Below are positions 43,050 to 51,998 of a stretch of DNA of 64,000 bases, one piece after another. The DNA comes from CAZUZD01 sp964624465 (GTDB taxonomy: Bacteria > Planctomycetota > Planctomycetia > Isosphaerales > Isosphaeraceae). Under the pieces are notes generated by a model. The model was not told where the DNA came from. It ran no database searches and was given only the letters and a program-made list of their open reading frames with translations. Within the stretch, counting starts at the first letter, position 1, and every line of letters begins with the position of its first letter. The DNA lies in the NCBI GenBank assembly GCA_964624465.1, contig CAZUZD010000002.1:3763-67762 (forward strand), in the 5' to 3' direction. A program made the position numbers and the translations under genes.

Positions 43050-43544
43050 TCAATCGGCCGTCGCCGGCCCGCTCAGGACGACCAGACCCGACGGGGCGCT
43101 GTCACCAGGCATCACCGCCACGCGACCGGCCCGCCGACGCGCGGGAAGGATCGCCTCGGCGTACTCCCAGATCTGCTCGGGGGTCTCGAACACCTTGTCG
43201 AACTGCCAGTCGGTGTCGTACTCGCAGTCGTTCGACGAGTAGTCGCGGCAGATCTTGGGCCGGTTCAGGTAGATGCCGCACCGGTTGTCGGCCCCCAGGT
43301 ACTGGCACTGGGTGAAGACGACCAGGTGCCACTTGCCCGACTCGACGTAGATCAGGGTCAGGCCGTGGGTCAGGTACCACCGGATCGTGTCGTAGTCGTC
43401 CCAGGTCGTCGGCGTGTCGATCTCGAGGCAGAAGTAGCGGCAGCACTTGCCCACGCAGTGGTCACACAGGCAGGAGTCGGCCGGGACCGCCGAGCGCGGC
43501 ACGAACGGGGCCTTCGGTCGCGGGAATCGGTGCGAGTCGGTCAC
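43050..43544 (-). CDS. YkgJ-family cysteine-cluster protein
   Basis: 164-aa protein with the zinc- or iron-binding cysteine cluster of the YkgJ/Fli family: SCLCDHCVGKCCRYFCLEID near residues 24-43, then FTQCQYLGADNRCGIYLNRPKICRDYSSNDCEYD. TWDDYDTIRWYLTHGLTLIYVESGKWHLVV between them is a recurrent stretch in planctomycete members. The function is unknown; metal binding is the safe inference. No ATG is available near the domain, so GTG 43544 is taken; no clear ribosome-binding site is seen. Confidence 0.82.
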   Translation of the reverse strand: MTDSHRFPRPKAPFVPRSAVPADSCLCDHCVGKCCRYFCLEIDTPTTWDDYDTIRWYLTHGLTLIYVESGKWHLVVFTQCQYLGADNRCGIYLNRPKICRDYSSNDCEYDTDWQFDKVFETPEQIWEYAEAILPARRRAGRVAVMPGDSAPSGLVVLSGPATAD

Positions 43545-43743
43545 GGTGCGGCGCCCCGGCCTGGGGAGGAGGAACCGTCGGTTCGAGGGACTCGTTCCAC
43601 GATACCGCGAGCACGCGGCCCGGCTCAACCGCCGTGGTGTCGCGTCCGCGCCGGGCGGCTCCGATTGCAACGATCCGGGCGCGCACCTGGCCGGACCTGA
43701 GGCGCGATCCGCGGCGACCGGTGCCGCCCGGCCGGATCGGGTC

Positions 43744-44817
43744 TCAGGGACGGTCGCTCTGCACCCGGCGGCTCCGGACGCGTTCGCTCTGGCGGACCAG
43801 GAACCGCTGCTCCTCGTCGGTGAGCGCCGAGCGGCCCTCGCGGTGGAGCTTGTCGAGGATCTCGTCGAGCCGGATGTCCTCGGCCGCCTCGCGCGACTCG
43901 CGGCGCTGGCGACGCTGGTCCGACCGCCGCCGTCGCCAGCGCTCCAGGGCGCTCTCGGGACGGGGACGGACGGTCGGCGCGGCCGACTCCAGGCTGGTGT
44001 AACCCTGGGAGAAGTCGTAGCCGAAGACGCCCCCCTCTTCGAAGTACCCCACATCCTCGAAGAGGCGCAGCTCGACGCGGACCATGATCTCCAGCAGGAG
44101 GGCCAGCCCGATCAGGGTCAGGCCGCCGGGCCGGCCCGTCGGGAGCCAGAGCAGGCCCCAGAGGCCGAGCACGGCGGCGCTGGTGCGGCCGACATAGGGG
44201 GCGAAGGTGCTGTCGCGCGACTGCGACGCCAGCACCCCGCGGAGGACCCGGCCGCCGTCCATCGGCAACGCGGGGATCAGGTTGGCGAGGAACAGCACCC
44301 AGTTCAGGTAGCCGAACCATCCGATCAGCCACACCACCGAGAATGGCAACGCCTCCAGGCCGCCGGTCATCAGGGGCGCCCCGCCCCGGGGGCTGAAGGG
44401 GTTCAGCTCCATCCGGGCGTGGCCGATCTGGAGACCGATCAACGCGATGAGCGCCATGGCGCCACTGGCCAGCGGGCCGCCCAGGGCGACGAGCACCGCC
44501 TCCTGGGTGCGGGCGCCGGTGGCGGTGGTGGGTCCGACCAGGCTGCCGAGCGGCCAGAGCCGCACCTCATCGGGCGTCTGGCCGAGCCGCGCCGCCCAGG
44601 CCGCGTGGCCCAGCTCGTGCACCACCAGGGCGAGGAGCATCAGCCCCAGCCAGACGACGGTCTCGAGCACCGGATGCGCGTGTCCCCGCGACGCCGGCAG
44701 GACCGCCGCCTCGAGCAGCCTCAGGCCGATGAACAGGAGCAGGAACAGGTGGATCCGGACCCGGGTTCCGGCCCAGCGTCCGAGACCAATCGACCACCAC
44801 GAGAGGGGATCGGACAT
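43744..44817 (-). CDS. Site-2-protease-family (M50) membrane protease with a charged C-terminal tail
   Basis: 357 aa. HELGH at 67-71 supplies the zinc site, LWPLGSLVGPT and GGPLASGAMALI follow, and LIPALPMDGGRVLRGVLA provides the aspartate ligand. About five membrane segments end near residue 260. The last 95 residues are soluble and very basic/acidic (LERWRRRRSDQRRQRRESREAAEDIRLDEILDKLHREGRSALTDEEQRFLVRQSERVRSR), with a helical motif DIRLDEILDKLHREGRSALTDEE that I associate with C-terminal tails of other planctomycete membrane proteases. The substrate is unknown. A promoter lies 65 bases upstream. Confidence 0.88.
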   Translation of the reverse strand: MSDPLSWWSIGLGRWAGTRVRIHLFLLLFIGLRLLEAAVLPASRGHAHPVLETVVWLGLMLLALVVHELGHAAWAARLGQTPDEVRLWPLGSLVGPTTATGARTQEAVLVALGGPLASGAMALIALIGLQIGHARMELNPFSPRGGAPLMTGGLEALPFSVVWLIGWFGYLNWVLFLANLIPALPMDGGRVLRGVLASQSRDSTFAPYVGRTSAAVLGLWGLLWLPTGRPGGLTLIGLALLLEIMVRVELRLFEDVGYFEEGGVFGYDFSQGYTSLESAAPTVRPRPESALERWRRRRSDQRRQRRESREAAEDIRLDEILDKLHREGRSALTDEEQRFLVRQSERVRSRRVQSDRP

Positions 44818-44881
44818 GATGTCCACCCACGATGGGGAGGTGCGGGCGTGGTGAAGGGCGGGCGCTCCGTCAGTGGCGTCC

Positions 44882-44910
44882 AGTCTAGCACTCCGCATGC
44901 CGACTCACAA
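44882..44910 (-). promoter_or_regulatory. Promoter of the second M50 protease gene
   Basis: On the minus strand TTGTGA (44910-44905), 17-base spacer ending TGC, then TAGACT (44887-44882), i.e. also an extended -10. Confidence 0.5.
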
Positions 44911-45038
44911 TCTTCACACCCATCGACGGGCCGGGGCCAACCCGGACGGGAGCCTCGGCGTCAGGCCGATGTCCGGCGCCCGGACTGGCCGTTATAGTGA
45001 GGCTCGACCCGTTCGAATCCGCCCGACCCGAGACGACC

Positions 45039-46187
45039 ATGGATCGCTCCCAGCCGGCCCGACCGGGGCCCGCACACTCCGCTTCCTCCCTGACGGTCAC
45101 CGTGCCGCTCGGTCCGCGCACCTACCCGGTCGCCATCACCAGCGGCGACCCCTCGGGGTTCGCCCCGTTCGCCAGGTCGGTGCTCGACGCCACCTGGGCC
45201 GGCGCCGGCTGCCGCACGGCCCTGGTCGTGACCGACGCCCACGTTGCCCCGCTGGCCGGCCCGATGGTCGCGGCGCTCGGGACCGTCGGCATCGAGGCCG
45301 CGACCGAGGTGATCGCCCCTGGCGAGGGCTCGAAATCGCTGGCCAGCGCCGAGCGGCTCTATGACCGCCTCATCGCCGTGCGAGCCGACCGCCACTGTGC
45401 GGTCGTGGCGGTCGGCGGCGGCGTGGTGGGCGATCTGGCCGGCTTCGCGGCGGCCACCTTCGCCCGCGGCCTGCCGCTGCTCATGGTGCCGACCACGCTG
45501 CTGGCCCAGGTCGACAGCTCGGTCGGCGGCAAGGTGGGCATCAATCATCCCCGGGCCAAGAACATCATCGGCAGCTTCCACCAGCCGGTCGGTGTCTGGA
45601 TCGACACCGACGTGCTGGCCACCCTGCCCGACCGCGAGCTGCGCTGCGGGCTGGCCGAGGTGGTCAAGTACGGGGTCATCCTGGACGCCGGGTTCTTCGA
45701 CTTCCTCGAGCAGAACGCCGGGGCGATCCTGGCCCGCGACCCGGGCGCGATCCGGCACGTCATCGCCCGCAGCTGCGAGCTGAAGGCCGAGGTCGTCTCG
45801 CAGGACGAGCGCGAGGAGACCGGCCTGCGGGCCGTCCTGAACTTCGGGCACACCGTCGGCCACGCGATCGAGGCCGTCGCCGGCTACGGCGGAGCCTACC
45901 AGCACGGCGAGGCCGTCGCCGCCGGCATGGTCGCCGAGTGCCGGATCGCCGAGCGCCTGGGCTGGATCGACGCGGCCCTGACCGATCGCCTGATCGCCCT
46001 GCTGGAGCGGTTCGGGCTGCCGACCGCCGCCGGCGGCCTGGCGCCGGCGGCGCTGCTGGAGGCGATGACCCGCGACAAGAAGAACCGGGGCGGTCGGGTA
46101 CGGTTCGTGTTGCCCAGACACCTCGGGCTGGTGGAACTGACCGACGCGGCCGACGCTTCGGTGATCGCGAGCGTCCTGGGTGCTTGA
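45039..46187 (+). CDS. aroB: 3-Dehydroquinate synthase
   Basis: Second step of the shikimate pathway, NAD- and zinc-dependent. The 382-aa product shows VVTDAHVAPLAG, IAPGEGSKSLASAERLYDRL, VAVGGGVVGDLAGFAAATFARGLPLLMVPTTLLAQVDSSVGGKVGIN (NAD and substrate), GLAEVVKYGVI, LNFGHTVGHAIE and HGEAVAAGM (zinc histidines and glutamate), and DKKNRGGRVRFVLP. ATG 45039 is chosen; a GTG 14 codons upstream is possible. TATAGT at 44993-44998 is a good -10 without a good -35. It heads a same-strand run of five genes. Confidence 0.96.
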   Translation: MDRSQPARPGPAHSASSLTVTVPLGPRTYPVAITSGDPSGFAPFARSVLDATWAGAGCRTALVVTDAHVAPLAGPMVAALGTVGIEAATEVIAPGEGSKSLASAERLYDRLIAVRADRHCAVVAVGGGVVGDLAGFAAATFARGLPLLMVPTTLLAQVDSSVGGKVGINHPRAKNIIGSFHQPVGVWIDTDVLATLPDRELRCGLAEVVKYGVILDAGFFDFLEQNAGAILARDPGAIRHVIARSCELKAEVVSQDEREETGLRAVLNFGHTVGHAIEAVAGYGGAYQHGEAVAAGMVAECRIAERLGWIDAALTDRLIALLERFGLPTAAGGLAPAALLEAMTRDKKNRGGRVRFVLPRHLGLVELTDAADASVIASVLGA

Positions 46188-46283
46188 CCCGGCCCGCCCC
46201 GCGGTCCACGATCCCTTGCGAACCCCGCGCGTCGGGGCCGTGGCCTGCGCCACGCCCGCCACGCCAGGCCCCGAGGCCGTCCG

Positions 46284-47405
46284 GTGAGCCCGCCCAGCGC
46301 CGATGCCCGCCTGATGGACCTGCTCCGCCTGACCCTCGTCACCGGCGTCGGCCCCCTGACGTACCGCGCCCTCATCGAGCAGTTCGGCTCGCCAGCGAAG
46401 GTCCTGCAAGCCAGCGAGTCCGCGCTCCGGCAGGTCGACGGCGTCGGGCCCAAGCTGGCGGCCCGCCTGGCCGCTGCGCGGAAGGAGACCGACCCGGAGG
46501 TCGAGCTGGCCCTCTGCGGCCAGCACGGCGTCACGCCGATCCCCTCCGACGACCCGGGCTATCCCGCCAAGCTCCTGGAGATCCCCGATCCGCCCCCCCT
46601 GCTCTACGCCCGCGGCACGCTGGAACCGGTCGACCAGATAGCCATCGCCCTGGTTGGCTCGCGCAAGTGCACGGCCTATGGCCAGCGGACCGCCGAGCGG
46701 CTGGCCCAGTCGCTGGCGCGGGTGGGCCTGACGGTCGTCAGCGGCCTGGCCCGGGGCATCGACGCCGCCGCACATCGTGGGGCGATGAAGGCCGGTGGCC
46801 GCACCCTGGCCGTGCTCGCCAACGGCCTGTCGGCAATCTATCCGCCCGAGCACGAGGACCTGGCGGCCGAGGTCAGCGCCTCCGGGGCGGTCCTCAGCGA
46901 GATGCCGATGCGGCAGCAGCCGCTGGCCGGGCTGTTCCCCCAGCGGAACCGGATCATCTCGGGCCTCTGCCTGGGAGTGGTCATCGTCGAGGCCACTCCC
47001 AGGAGCGGCTCCCTGCTCACGGCCACGCACGCCATGGAGCAGAACCGCGAGGTCTTCGCCGTGCCGGGCCCGGTCGATAGCCTGCCGAGCCGAGGCTGCC
47101 ACCGGCTGATCCGCGACGGGGCCCGAATCGTCGAGTCGGTCGACGACATCCTCGAGGAGCTCGGGCCGCTGGTGCGCGCGGTCAAGCCGGCCGGGGATGC
47201 CGCGCCGATCCGGCACCCGGGCGAGCTGGCGCTCAGCGAGCAGGAGCGCAGCCTCCTGGGCCAGCTCGACGACCTGCCGCGCGCCATCGACGACCTGATC
47301 CGCCAGACCCGCCTGACGGCCTCGCAGGTGATGGCCACCCTGAGCGTCCTGGAGATGCGACGGCTGGTCCGCCGCATGCCGGGCAACCAGTTCGTCCGCG
47401 TCTGA
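46284..47405 (+). CDS. dprA: DNA-processing protein DprA
   Basis: Single-strand-DNA-binding RecA loader used in natural transformation, 373 aa. The N-terminal helix-hairpin-helix part (LVTGVGPLTYRALIEQFGS, QVDGVGPKLAARLAAAR) is followed by the Rossmann core: IALVGSRKCTAYGQRTAERLAQSLA, VSGLARGIDAAAHRGAMKAGGRTLAVLANGL, YPPEHEDLAAE, GAVLSEMPM, FPQRNRIISGL, EATPRSGSLLTATHAMEQNREVFAVPG. It ends in a winged-helix-like DprA C-terminal domain (IDDLIRQTRLTASQVMATLSVLEMRRLVRRMPGNQFVRV). The start is GTG 46284, with ATG 46314 as an alternative. No other competence genes are in the window. Confidence 0.95.
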   Translation: MSPPSADARLMDLLRLTLVTGVGPLTYRALIEQFGSPAKVLQASESALRQVDGVGPKLAARLAAARKETDPEVELALCGQHGVTPIPSDDPGYPAKLLEIPDPPPLLYARGTLEPVDQIAIALVGSRKCTAYGQRTAERLAQSLARVGLTVVSGLARGIDAAAHRGAMKAGGRTLAVLANGLSAIYPPEHEDLAAEVSASGAVLSEMPMRQQPLAGLFPQRNRIISGLCLGVVIVEATPRSGSLLTATHAMEQNREVFAVPGPVDSLPSRGCHRLIRDGARIVESVDDILEELGPLVRAVKPAGDAAPIRHPGELALSEQERSLLGQLDDLPRAIDDLIRQTRLTASQVMATLSVLEMRRLVRRMPGNQFVRV

Positions 47406-47426
47406 TCCCCCGGACTCCGCCCTGCC

Positions 47427-48596
47427 ATGCCCGCCCCCGACCCGCTCGACTGGCTCGACGCCGACGCCGCCGTCCGCCAGGCGCGGGGACTGGTCCGGGC
47501 CCTCCGCGTGCGCGATGCCGGAGACGGGCTCGTCGACTTCGCTGCGAACAATTACCTGGGTCTGGCCGGCGACCCGAGGCTGGCCGAGGCCGCGCTGCGG
47601 GCCGCGACCCGGCACGGCTGGGGCGCAGGCGCCTCGCCACTCGTCAGCGGCTGGCACCCGCCGCACCAGGAGCTCGTCGAGGCCCTGGCCCAGTTCGAGG
47701 GCACCGAGGCCGTGGCCCTGTTCGCCACCGGCTATGCGGCCAACCTCGGCACCATCCCCGCTCTGGTCGGTCGCGACGACGCGGTCTACCTCGATCGCCT
47801 GAATCACGCCTGCCTGGTCGATGGCGCTCGCCTCTCCGGCGCCAGCCTGCGGGTGTACCCGCACGGTGATGCCGACCGACTCGACGCCGTCCTGCGGCGG
47901 GAGCGATCGCGATTCCGCCGGGTGCTCATCGCCACCGACGGCGTCTTCAGCATGGATGGCGACCTCGCCCCGCTGGCCGACCTGGCCGATGTGGCCGACC
48001 GACACGGGTCCATGCTCCTGGTGGATGAGGCACACGGCACGGGCGTCTTCGGGCCGAATGGCCGGGGGGCGGCCTCGGCCTGCGAGGTGGCCGATCGCGT
48101 CCATGTGCGGGTCGGCACGCTGTCGAAGGCCCTCGGTTCGGTGGGCGGATTCGTGGCCGGGTCCCGACGGCTGATCAACCACCTCGTGAACGTGTCCCGC
48201 CCCCTGATCTACTCCACCGCCCTGCCCCCGGCGGCGGCGGCCGCGGCGCGCGAGGCGCTGCGGATCAGCGTCGCCGAGCCCTGGCGACGGGCCCGGGCGC
48301 ACGACCTGGGCGAGCGGGTCCGCCAGGCGTTGGGGGCCCAGGGGTGGACGGTCGTGGCCTCGACGGGACCGATCGTGCCCGTGCTGGTGGGCGCGGCCGA
48401 TCCGGCGGTGGCTCTGGCCGACCGACTCCGCTCCGCCGGATTGCACGTGCCGGCGATCCGGCCCCCGACGGTCCCGGCCGGCACGGCCCGGCTGCGGATC
48501 AGCCTGGGGGCCGCCCACTCGGACGCCGACGTGGAACGCCTGCTGGCCGCCCTCGCGGACGCCCCCCGGCCAGGCGGCGAAGTGGCCTGGCCGTGA
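47427..48596 (+). CDS. bioF: 8-Amino-7-oxononanoate synthase (or close AOS-family relative)
   Basis: PLP-dependent alpha-oxoamine synthase, 389 aa, joining pimeloyl-ACP/CoA with alanine in biotin synthesis. VDFAANNYLGLAGDPRL, GWGAGASPLVSGWHPPHQELVEALA, ATGYAANLGTIPALVGRDDAVYLDRLNHACLVDGARLSGA, VATDGVFSMDGD-type LIATDGVFSMDGDLAPL, LLVDEAHGTGVFGPNGRG and the Schiff-base lysine in GTLSKALGSVGGFV are all intact. Other AOS members (KBL, SPT) are similar, but bioB in the same window favours BioF. ATG 47427 is 21 bases after dprA. Confidence 0.88.
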   Translation: MPAPDPLDWLDADAAVRQARGLVRALRVRDAGDGLVDFAANNYLGLAGDPRLAEAALRAATRHGWGAGASPLVSGWHPPHQELVEALAQFEGTEAVALFATGYAANLGTIPALVGRDDAVYLDRLNHACLVDGARLSGASLRVYPHGDADRLDAVLRRERSRFRRVLIATDGVFSMDGDLAPLADLADVADRHGSMLLVDEAHGTGVFGPNGRGAASACEVADRVHVRVGTLSKALGSVGGFVAGSRRLINHLVNVSRPLIYSTALPPAAAAAAREALRISVAEPWRRARAHDLGERVRQALGAQGWTVVASTGPIVPVLVGAADPAVALADRLRSAGLHVPAIRPPTVPAGTARLRISLGAAHSDADVERLLAALADAPRPGGEVAWP

Positions 48597-48673
48597 TGTG
48601 CTAGGTTTGCTGGGATGGATCAGGTGAACAGGCCGGCGGGTCGGCCTCTCGCCCCTCATGCCGAGGACTGCTC

Positions 48674-49813
48674 GTGGGCGTCGACTGGGATGCACTGAGG
48701 CGGGCCGAGTTCCCCGTCACCGAGCGCTGGGCGTACTTCGATCACGCCGCCGTCGCCCCCCTGCCGCGCCGCAGTGGCGACCTCATGCGGCGGTGGGTCG
48801 ACGAGCAGGAGCGGAACGGCTGCGTGCACTGGGCGGAGTGGGAGCGTCAGCTCGAGGCCAACCGCCGCGACCTCGCCCGCCTGATCCTCGCCGACTCCGA
48901 CGAGATCGCGTACGTGACCAGCACAACCCAGGGCATCGGCCTGATCGCCGAGGGATTCCCCTGGCGGGCGGGCGACAACGTCGTGACGGCCGCCGAGGAG
49001 TATCCGTCGAACCTGTACCCCTGGATGAACCTCGCCGATCGCGGGGTCTCGCTCCGCCAGGTGCCGAGCCGGGACGGCCGCGTCTGGGTCGAGGATCTGG
49101 AGGCGGCGATGGACGCCCGGACCCGGGTGCTCACGATCAGTCACGTCGAGTGGGCGAGCGGGTTCCGCAACGACCTCGAGGTGCTGGGCGAGGTCTGCCG
49201 GCGCCGGGGCGTGGCGCTGTTCGTCGACGCCATCCAGGGGCTCGGGCCGCTGACGATCGACGTGAGCCGCACCCCGATTGATTTCCTCTGCGCCGACGGG
49301 CACAAGTGGCTGCTCGGCCCCGAGGGCGCGGGCCTGCTCTATGTACGTCGCGACTGGATCGACCGCCTGAGGCCGCTGGGGGTGGGCTGGCACAGCGTGG
49401 TGTCGTCGTACAACGACCCCCGCAACGAGTTCCGGCTCCGGCCTGACGCCAGGCGCTGGGAGGGCGGCTCGTTCAACATGCCGGGGCTCCAGGCCTTCGG
49501 CGTGAGTGTCGGTCTGTTCCTGGAGCTGGGCCCGCAGGTCGTGTCGGACCGGATCCTGGATCGGGCCGATGCCGCGCGCGAGCTGGCCCGGTCGGCGGGC
49601 TGGCAGGTCGCCGGCTCGGACCGGCCGGCGGATCGCTCGGGGATCGTGGCCCTGACCCGCACGGGCACCGATCCCGACGCCTTCGTGCGGCGGGCCCGGT
49701 CGCAGGGCGTGGCGCTGGCCTGCCGCCGGGGCCGGGTGCGGATCAGCCCGCACGTTTACAACGACGCCGACGACCTGGCCCGCCTGGGCGAGGTCTTGCT
49801 ACAGACCATCTGA
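48674..49813 (+). CDS. Class V aminotransferase / cysteine-desulfurase-like protein
   Basis: PLP enzyme of fold type I, 379 aa. YFDHAAVAPLPRRS, VTSTTQGIGLIAEGFPWRAGDNVVTAAEEYPSNLYPW, LTISHVEWASGFRNDLEVLGEVCRRRGVALFVDAIQGLGPL and the lysine in CADGHKWLLGPEGAGLLYVRRD identify the family. No mobile active-site cysteine loop typical of IscS/SufS is seen, so the substrate is unclear (selenocysteine-lyase-like or another aminotransferase activity). Only GTG 48674 fits as a start. It precedes coaD by 21 bases. Confidence 0.85.
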   Translation: MGVDWDALRRAEFPVTERWAYFDHAAVAPLPRRSGDLMRRWVDEQERNGCVHWAEWERQLEANRRDLARLILADSDEIAYVTSTTQGIGLIAEGFPWRAGDNVVTAAEEYPSNLYPWMNLADRGVSLRQVPSRDGRVWVEDLEAAMDARTRVLTISHVEWASGFRNDLEVLGEVCRRRGVALFVDAIQGLGPLTIDVSRTPIDFLCADGHKWLLGPEGAGLLYVRRDWIDRLRPLGVGWHSVVSSYNDPRNEFRLRPDARRWEGGSFNMPGLQAFGVSVGLFLELGPQVVSDRILDRADAARELARSAGWQVAGSDRPADRSGIVALTRTGTDPDAFVRRARSQGVALACRRGRVRISPHVYNDADDLARLGEVLLQTI

Positions 49814-49834
49814 ATCCGGACCCGGACGACTGAC

Positions 49835-50353
49835 ATGACCCAGCCCGCCCCCCACGAGCGTACGGCCGTCTTCACCGGGACGTTCGACCCGCTGACGCTG
49901 GGCCATCTCGACGTGATCCGCCGTGGCTCGGCGCTCTTCGACCGCCTGATCGTGGCGATCGGCGTGAACCCGAACAAGCAGATGCTCTTCGACATCGAGG
50001 AGCGCGTGCGGCTGGCGAGGCTGGTCGTGGGCCCGTACGAGAACGTCACGGTCGAGCCGTTCAACGAGCTGGCCGTGCAGTTCGCGCGGCAGGTCGGGGC
50101 CCGGGTGATCCTCCGCGGCGTGCGAACGCTCAGCGACATGGAGTACGAGTTCAGCATGTCGCTGACGAACCACCGCCTCGACCCCGGGGTCGAGACGGTG
50201 TTCCTGATGGCCGACGGCGAGTACTCGCACGTCTCCAGCAGCCTGATCAAGCAGGTCGCTCGCTTCGGCGGCGCCGCCTCGCTGGCGCGGTTCGTGCCGC
50301 CCGAGCTCGTCGGGCCGATCCTGGAACAGATGCAACAGCAGCGCGAGGTCTGA
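49835..50353 (+). CDS. coaD: Phosphopantetheine adenylyltransferase
   Basis: Penultimate step of coenzyme A synthesis. The 172-aa product has AVFTGTFDPLTLGHLDVIRRGSALFD with the (H/T)xGH nucleotidyl-transferase motif, VAIGVNPNKQMLFDIEERVRLARL, RVILRGVRTLSDMEYEFSMSLTNHRL and LMADGEYSHVSSSLIKQVARFGG, all typical of bacterial CoaD. There are about 7 extra N-terminal residues. It is the last gene of a plus-strand run from aroB. A hairpin between its stop and mcsB probably ends the transcript. Confidence 0.96.
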   Translation: MTQPAPHERTAVFTGTFDPLTLGHLDVIRRGSALFDRLIVAIGVNPNKQMLFDIEERVRLARLVVGPYENVTVEPFNELAVQFARQVGARVILRGVRTLSDMEYEFSMSLTNHRLDPGVETVFLMADGEYSHVSSSLIKQVARFGGAASLARFVPPELVGPILEQMQQQREV

Positions 50354-50370
50354 GCCCGAACACCCGGCGC

Positions 50371-50401
50371 CCGGGTCTGCTCGCGCGGGCGGGCGACCCG
50401 G
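50371..50401. terminator. Hairpin between convergent coaD and mcsB
   Basis: CCGGGTC (50371-50377) pairs with GACCCGG (50395-50401), and the inner GCTCGC can pair further with a GCGGGC stretch using one wobble. It lies 17 bases after coaD and 4 bases from the mcsB stop. GC-rich with no T-run. Confidence 0.5.
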
Positions 50402-50405
50402 AGGC

Positions 50406-51473
50406 TCAGCCCTCTTCGGCGGGCCGGCCGTTGCCCAACCGGGTGCGGAGGTAGGCGGCGCGGGCGATGTTGCGGTCGTCGACCTCCAGGGACTTACCCT
50501 GGATCTTCTGGAGGTGTGCCGGCTGGGTGTGAATGAACAGCTCGTTGACGACGGGGATCTCCAGGTCGTCGATCAACCCCAGGTTGATGCCCATGCGGAC
50601 GCTCGAGAGCAGGTGCATCGTCTCCTCGCTGGAGATCGTGTGCGCCGTCTTCAGGACCCCGTAAGCGCGGCTGACTTGGTCGCGGAGGTGCTGCCGGCGC
50701 TTCTCGATCAGGTCCTTGCGCGCCCGGCGCTCGTACTCGATGATCTGCGGCACCACGTCGGAGAGGGTGCGGATGATCTCGGCCTCGCTCTTGCCGAGCG
50801 TCTGCTGGTTCGAGATCTGGTAGAAGTCCCCGAAGGCCTGGGTGCCCTCGCCGTAGAGCCCGCGGACGGCGAGGTTGATCTTGTGCAGGGCGCGGAAGAC
50901 CTTGTCGATGTCCTTCGTCTGCACCAGCGCCGGCAGATGGAGCATGACGCCGACGCGGATGCCGGTGCCGACATTGGTGGGGCAGGCCGTCAGGTAGCCG
51001 AGCTGGGGGTTGAAGGCGTAGTCGAGGTGTTCCTCGAGGGCGTCGTCGACGGCGTTGATCTGCTCCCAGACGTCCTGGAGCGACAGGCCGGAGTGCATCA
51101 CCTGGATTCGCAGGTGATCTTCCTCGTTGACCATCACCGAGACGTTCTCGAGCGGGCCGATCGCCACGCCGCGCGGCCCCTCGGCGCCCATCAGCTCGCG
51201 GCTGATGAGCTGGCGCTCGACCAAGAACTGGCGATCGAGCGGGTTCAGGGCGTTGACGTCGACGTAGTGCAGGCTCGGGGTCGTGATCCGGCCGATGGCG
51301 GCGCGGATGTCGCGCTCCAGATCCGCCTTCTCGGCGCGGCTGGCCCGGTTGATGAACGGGTAGGTGGCGAGGTTCCGCGCCAGCCGGATCCGCGAGCACA
51401 TGACGATGTCGCTCTCGGGGCCGTCGCCCCGGAGCCACTCGCCGGAGGTCTCTTTGAGGTCGTCGAGGTTCAT
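50406..51473 (-). CDS. mcsB: Protein-arginine kinase McsB
   Basis: ATP:guanido phosphotransferase that phosphorylates arginines of proteins, marking them for ClpCP in Firmicutes. The 355-aa product shows DIVMCSRIRLARNLATYPF, ENVSVMVNEEDHLRIQVM, the catalytic-cysteine loop YLTACPTNVGTGIRVGVMLHLPALV and RGLYGEGTQAFGDFYQISNQQTLGKSEAEII, plus the C-terminal RNIARAAYLR. Its ATG overlaps the stop of the preceding mcsA-like gene by 4 bases. Two mcsA-like genes precede it. No phosphoarginine phosphatase or clpC is in the window. Confidence 0.95.
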   Translation of the reverse strand: MNLDDLKETSGEWLRGDGPESDIVMCSRIRLARNLATYPFINRASRAEKADLERDIRAAIGRITTPSLHYVDVNALNPLDRQFLVERQLISRELMGAEGPRGVAIGPLENVSVMVNEEDHLRIQVMHSGLSLQDVWEQINAVDDALEEHLDYAFNPQLGYLTACPTNVGTGIRVGVMLHLPALVQTKDIDKVFRALHKINLAVRGLYGEGTQAFGDFYQISNQQTLGKSEAEIIRTLSDVVPQIIEYERRARKDLIEKRRQHLRDQVSRAYGVLKTAHTISSEETMHLLSSVRMGINLGLIDDLEIPVVNELFIHTQPAHLQKIQGKSLEVDDRNIARAAYLRTRLGNGRPAEEG

Positions 51474-51964
51474 GGCTCGGAGTCCTTCGGACGGATCAGG
51501 TCGCGGAGTCGGGCGGCGTCCTCGTAATCCTCGCGGGCGATCGCGCGTCGCAGGTCGGAGCGGAGCCGCAGGAGGCGTTCGGACTCGATGGGGCTGGAAC
51601 CCCGGCGGGGTCGCTTGCCCACGTGCCGGGTGGCGCCATGAGCCTTGATGATCAAGGGGGTCAGGCCGGCCTGGAAGACCTGATAGTCATGAGGGCATCC
51701 GAGGCGGCCGGCCGTGCGAAACTCCATGAACTTCAGGTCGCACACCGGGCAGGTGCGCTGGGCCAGCTCGCCCACCAGCTCGCCGACGTGCGCGGCGATC
51801 AGGACGTCGAGGACCATGTCCAGCGACAGGTTGGGGCGAGTGCGGGGCGTGGGGATGCCGGCCTTGCGGGCACAGGCGACACACAGATGCGTCTCGCGCA
51901 TCGTGCCGTCGACCGATTCGTTCAGGTGGACGGTGGCTTCTTCCTGGCAGCGCTCGCAAGTCAT
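51470..51964 (-). CDS. McsA-like zinc-finger/UVR protein, second copy
   Basis: 164-aa putative activator of McsB. An N-terminal zinc motif (CERC ... CVAC, about residues 3-33) is followed by a second (CPVCDLKFMEFRTAGRLGCPHDY), a linker with the KRPRRGSSPIESERL segment and a C-terminal UVR motif (LRSDLRRAIAREDYEDAARLRDLI). This is the McsA architecture. It is coupled to mcsB by an ATGA overlap and preceded, 34 bases upstream, by a paralogue of the same plan. Confidence 0.9.
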   Translation of the reverse strand: MTCERCQEEATVHLNESVDGTMRETHLCVACARKAGIPTPRTRPNLSLDMVLDVLIAAHVGELVGELAQRTCPVCDLKFMEFRTAGRLGCPHDYQVFQAGLTPLIIKAHGATRHVGKRPRRGSSPIESERLLRLRSDLRRAIAREDYEDAARLRDLIRPKDSEP

Positions 51965-51998
51965 GGCGAGGAGACCCGGGGGGACGGTCGAGACCGGG

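Noticed and set aside
45009..45021. GTTCGAATCC, a tRNA T-loop-like string upstream of aroB
   Set aside because: The flanking bases do not form a T-stem and no acceptor, D or anticodon stem can be drawn around it.
44961..48695. 1244-codon minus-strand frame across aroB, dprA and bioF
   Set aside because: The plus strand has three intact, well-known enzymes there. The antisense frame is open only because stop codons are rare at this GC content.
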